A DNA stretch of 64,000 nt from Lunatimonas sp. (GTDB taxonomy: Bacteria > Bacteroidota > Bacteroidia > Cytophagales > Cyclobacteriaceae). A program made the translations under genes and the position numbers. The stretch is taken from NCBI RefSeq assembly GCF_020832325.1, contig NZ_JAFIEU010000006.1, positions 41,233-105,232 on the forward strand, written 5' to 3'. The notes beneath the pieces are model-generated. The model searched no databases and had not been told where the DNA came from. It saw only the letters and a program-made list of their open reading frames with translations. Below are positions 63,607 through 64,000 of the stretch, in pieces (the first letter of the stretch is position 1; each line of letters opens with the position of its first letter).

Positions 63607-64000
63607 TTTGATTCGATTCGATACGCAAATATACGATGATGATCTGAAACTTCAAGTACGATTTGATACGTTTAGATAGGATTATGATACGAAAAGTGTC
63701 CTTGCTTTCAGTCGTTCGGATTTCGTGTTGTGGATTCGTTTCGCCTGGCTACTAATCGGGTCACGCAGGGGAATTTACTCACTGTATTTATTATTTCTAA
63801 GCGGCGTTCGTGATTTCCAATTCACCCCTACCTTCCCACGGAACTCCCGTAAAAACGGGAAAGGTAATGCGCTAGCTTCATTAGGTAGCGGTGGTTCTGC
63901 TTCTTTTCCATAAATCCTCCCCTGAATAATCAAGGTTGTAAATGAAGTCGAAACATGGTATGCTCACCCCTTCGCTCTACTCCCATTACAGGAGCTTCAA
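63607..64000. other. Intergenic tail with right copy of the direct repeat
   Basis: No convincing gene: the plus-strand frame 63725-63913 runs through the repeat and has no domain-like content. 63607-63700 is AT-rich and probably carries the fic promoter. Beyond 63861 I see nothing recognisable up to the window edge. Confidence 0.5.
63754..63860. repeat. 94-bp direct repeat, right copy (upstream of fic), with a different hairpin
   Basis: Same orientation as the left copy (62387-62480). Where that copy has TCCTGACGCGTCAGGA, this one has TCCCGT-AAAA-ACGGGA (63845-63860): the sequence is changed but both arms stay complementary. Confidence 0.9.

Noticed and set aside
63725..63913. 62-aa plus-strand frame near the window end
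   Set aside because: Consists largely of the 94-bp repeat and its hairpin.

Overview
The window looks like a Bacteroidota chromosome, probably Cytophagales or a Cyclobacteriaceae-like marine or soil bacterium (inference). Support: A-rich leaders without strong Shine-Dalgarno sites, several matches to the Bacteroidota promoter (TTTG, about 19 nt, TAnnTTTG), many secreted or lipoprotein hydrolases, and DUF2911, NIPSNAP and 6-bladed-propeller families typical of that phylum. No tRNA, rRNA, CRISPR array, prophage or transposase was found.

Layout. 0-13.4 kb (mostly +): the end of a lactonase, the tRNA-modification pair mnmA-truC, and a run of secreted amide or ester hydrolases (M28 peptidase, two CocE/NonD S15-type enzymes, an Ntn penicillin-acylase homologue) mixed with ferritin and rsmE. 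13.6-18 kb (-): a polysaccharide deacetylase, alginate-lyase-like and heparinase II/III-like cluster. 18.1-22.2 kb (+): an acyl-CoA dehydrogenase/oxidase coupled to an SLC13/RCK transporter. 22.2-27.6 kb (-): an operon of SMP-30 lactonase, Tat-exported enolase-superfamily dehydratase and two lipoprotein sulfatases, without SusC/SusD. 27.9-32.3 kb (+): Gfo/Idh/MocA oxidoreductase, DUF2911 protein and HrpB helicase.

32.3-55.6 kb is an exopolysaccharide locus. It holds glycosyltransferases, a hexapeptide acyltransferase, a short TolC-like protein, a Wzz/Wzc-like chain-length protein with a degenerate nucleotide-binding site, a Wzy-like polymerase/ligase, a Wzx-like flippase, an initiating sugar transferase and a UDP-glucuronate decarboxylase. 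Embedded in it are a large soluble hybrid kinase (GAF-PAS-PAS-PAS-GAF-HisKA-HATPase-REC-REC-Hpt), a LytTR regulator and a stand-alone receiver placed 6 bp before the sugar transferase, which carries an N-terminal pseudo-receiver. This suggests phosphorelay control of the committing step of polymer synthesis and is the most interesting hypothesis here. Phosphoenolpyruvate carboxylase sits inside the locus.

55.8-61.1 kb: a GH3-like remnant, NIPSNAP protein, AAC(3)-like acetyltransferase overlapping a PEP-hydrolase-like TIM barrel, and a lipoprotein joining a carboxypeptidase-regulatory-like domain, one CxxCH motif and a Vgb-type propeller. 61.1-64 kb is AT-rich accessory DNA: a 56-aa membrane protein, a structured GC-rich patch, a membrane/winged-helix protein with an internal 84-bp duplication, and a Fic protein flanked by 94-bp direct repeats ending in sequence-swapped hairpins. 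Related short hairpin elements are scattered through intergenic DNA, three of them in the leaders of minus-strand genes.
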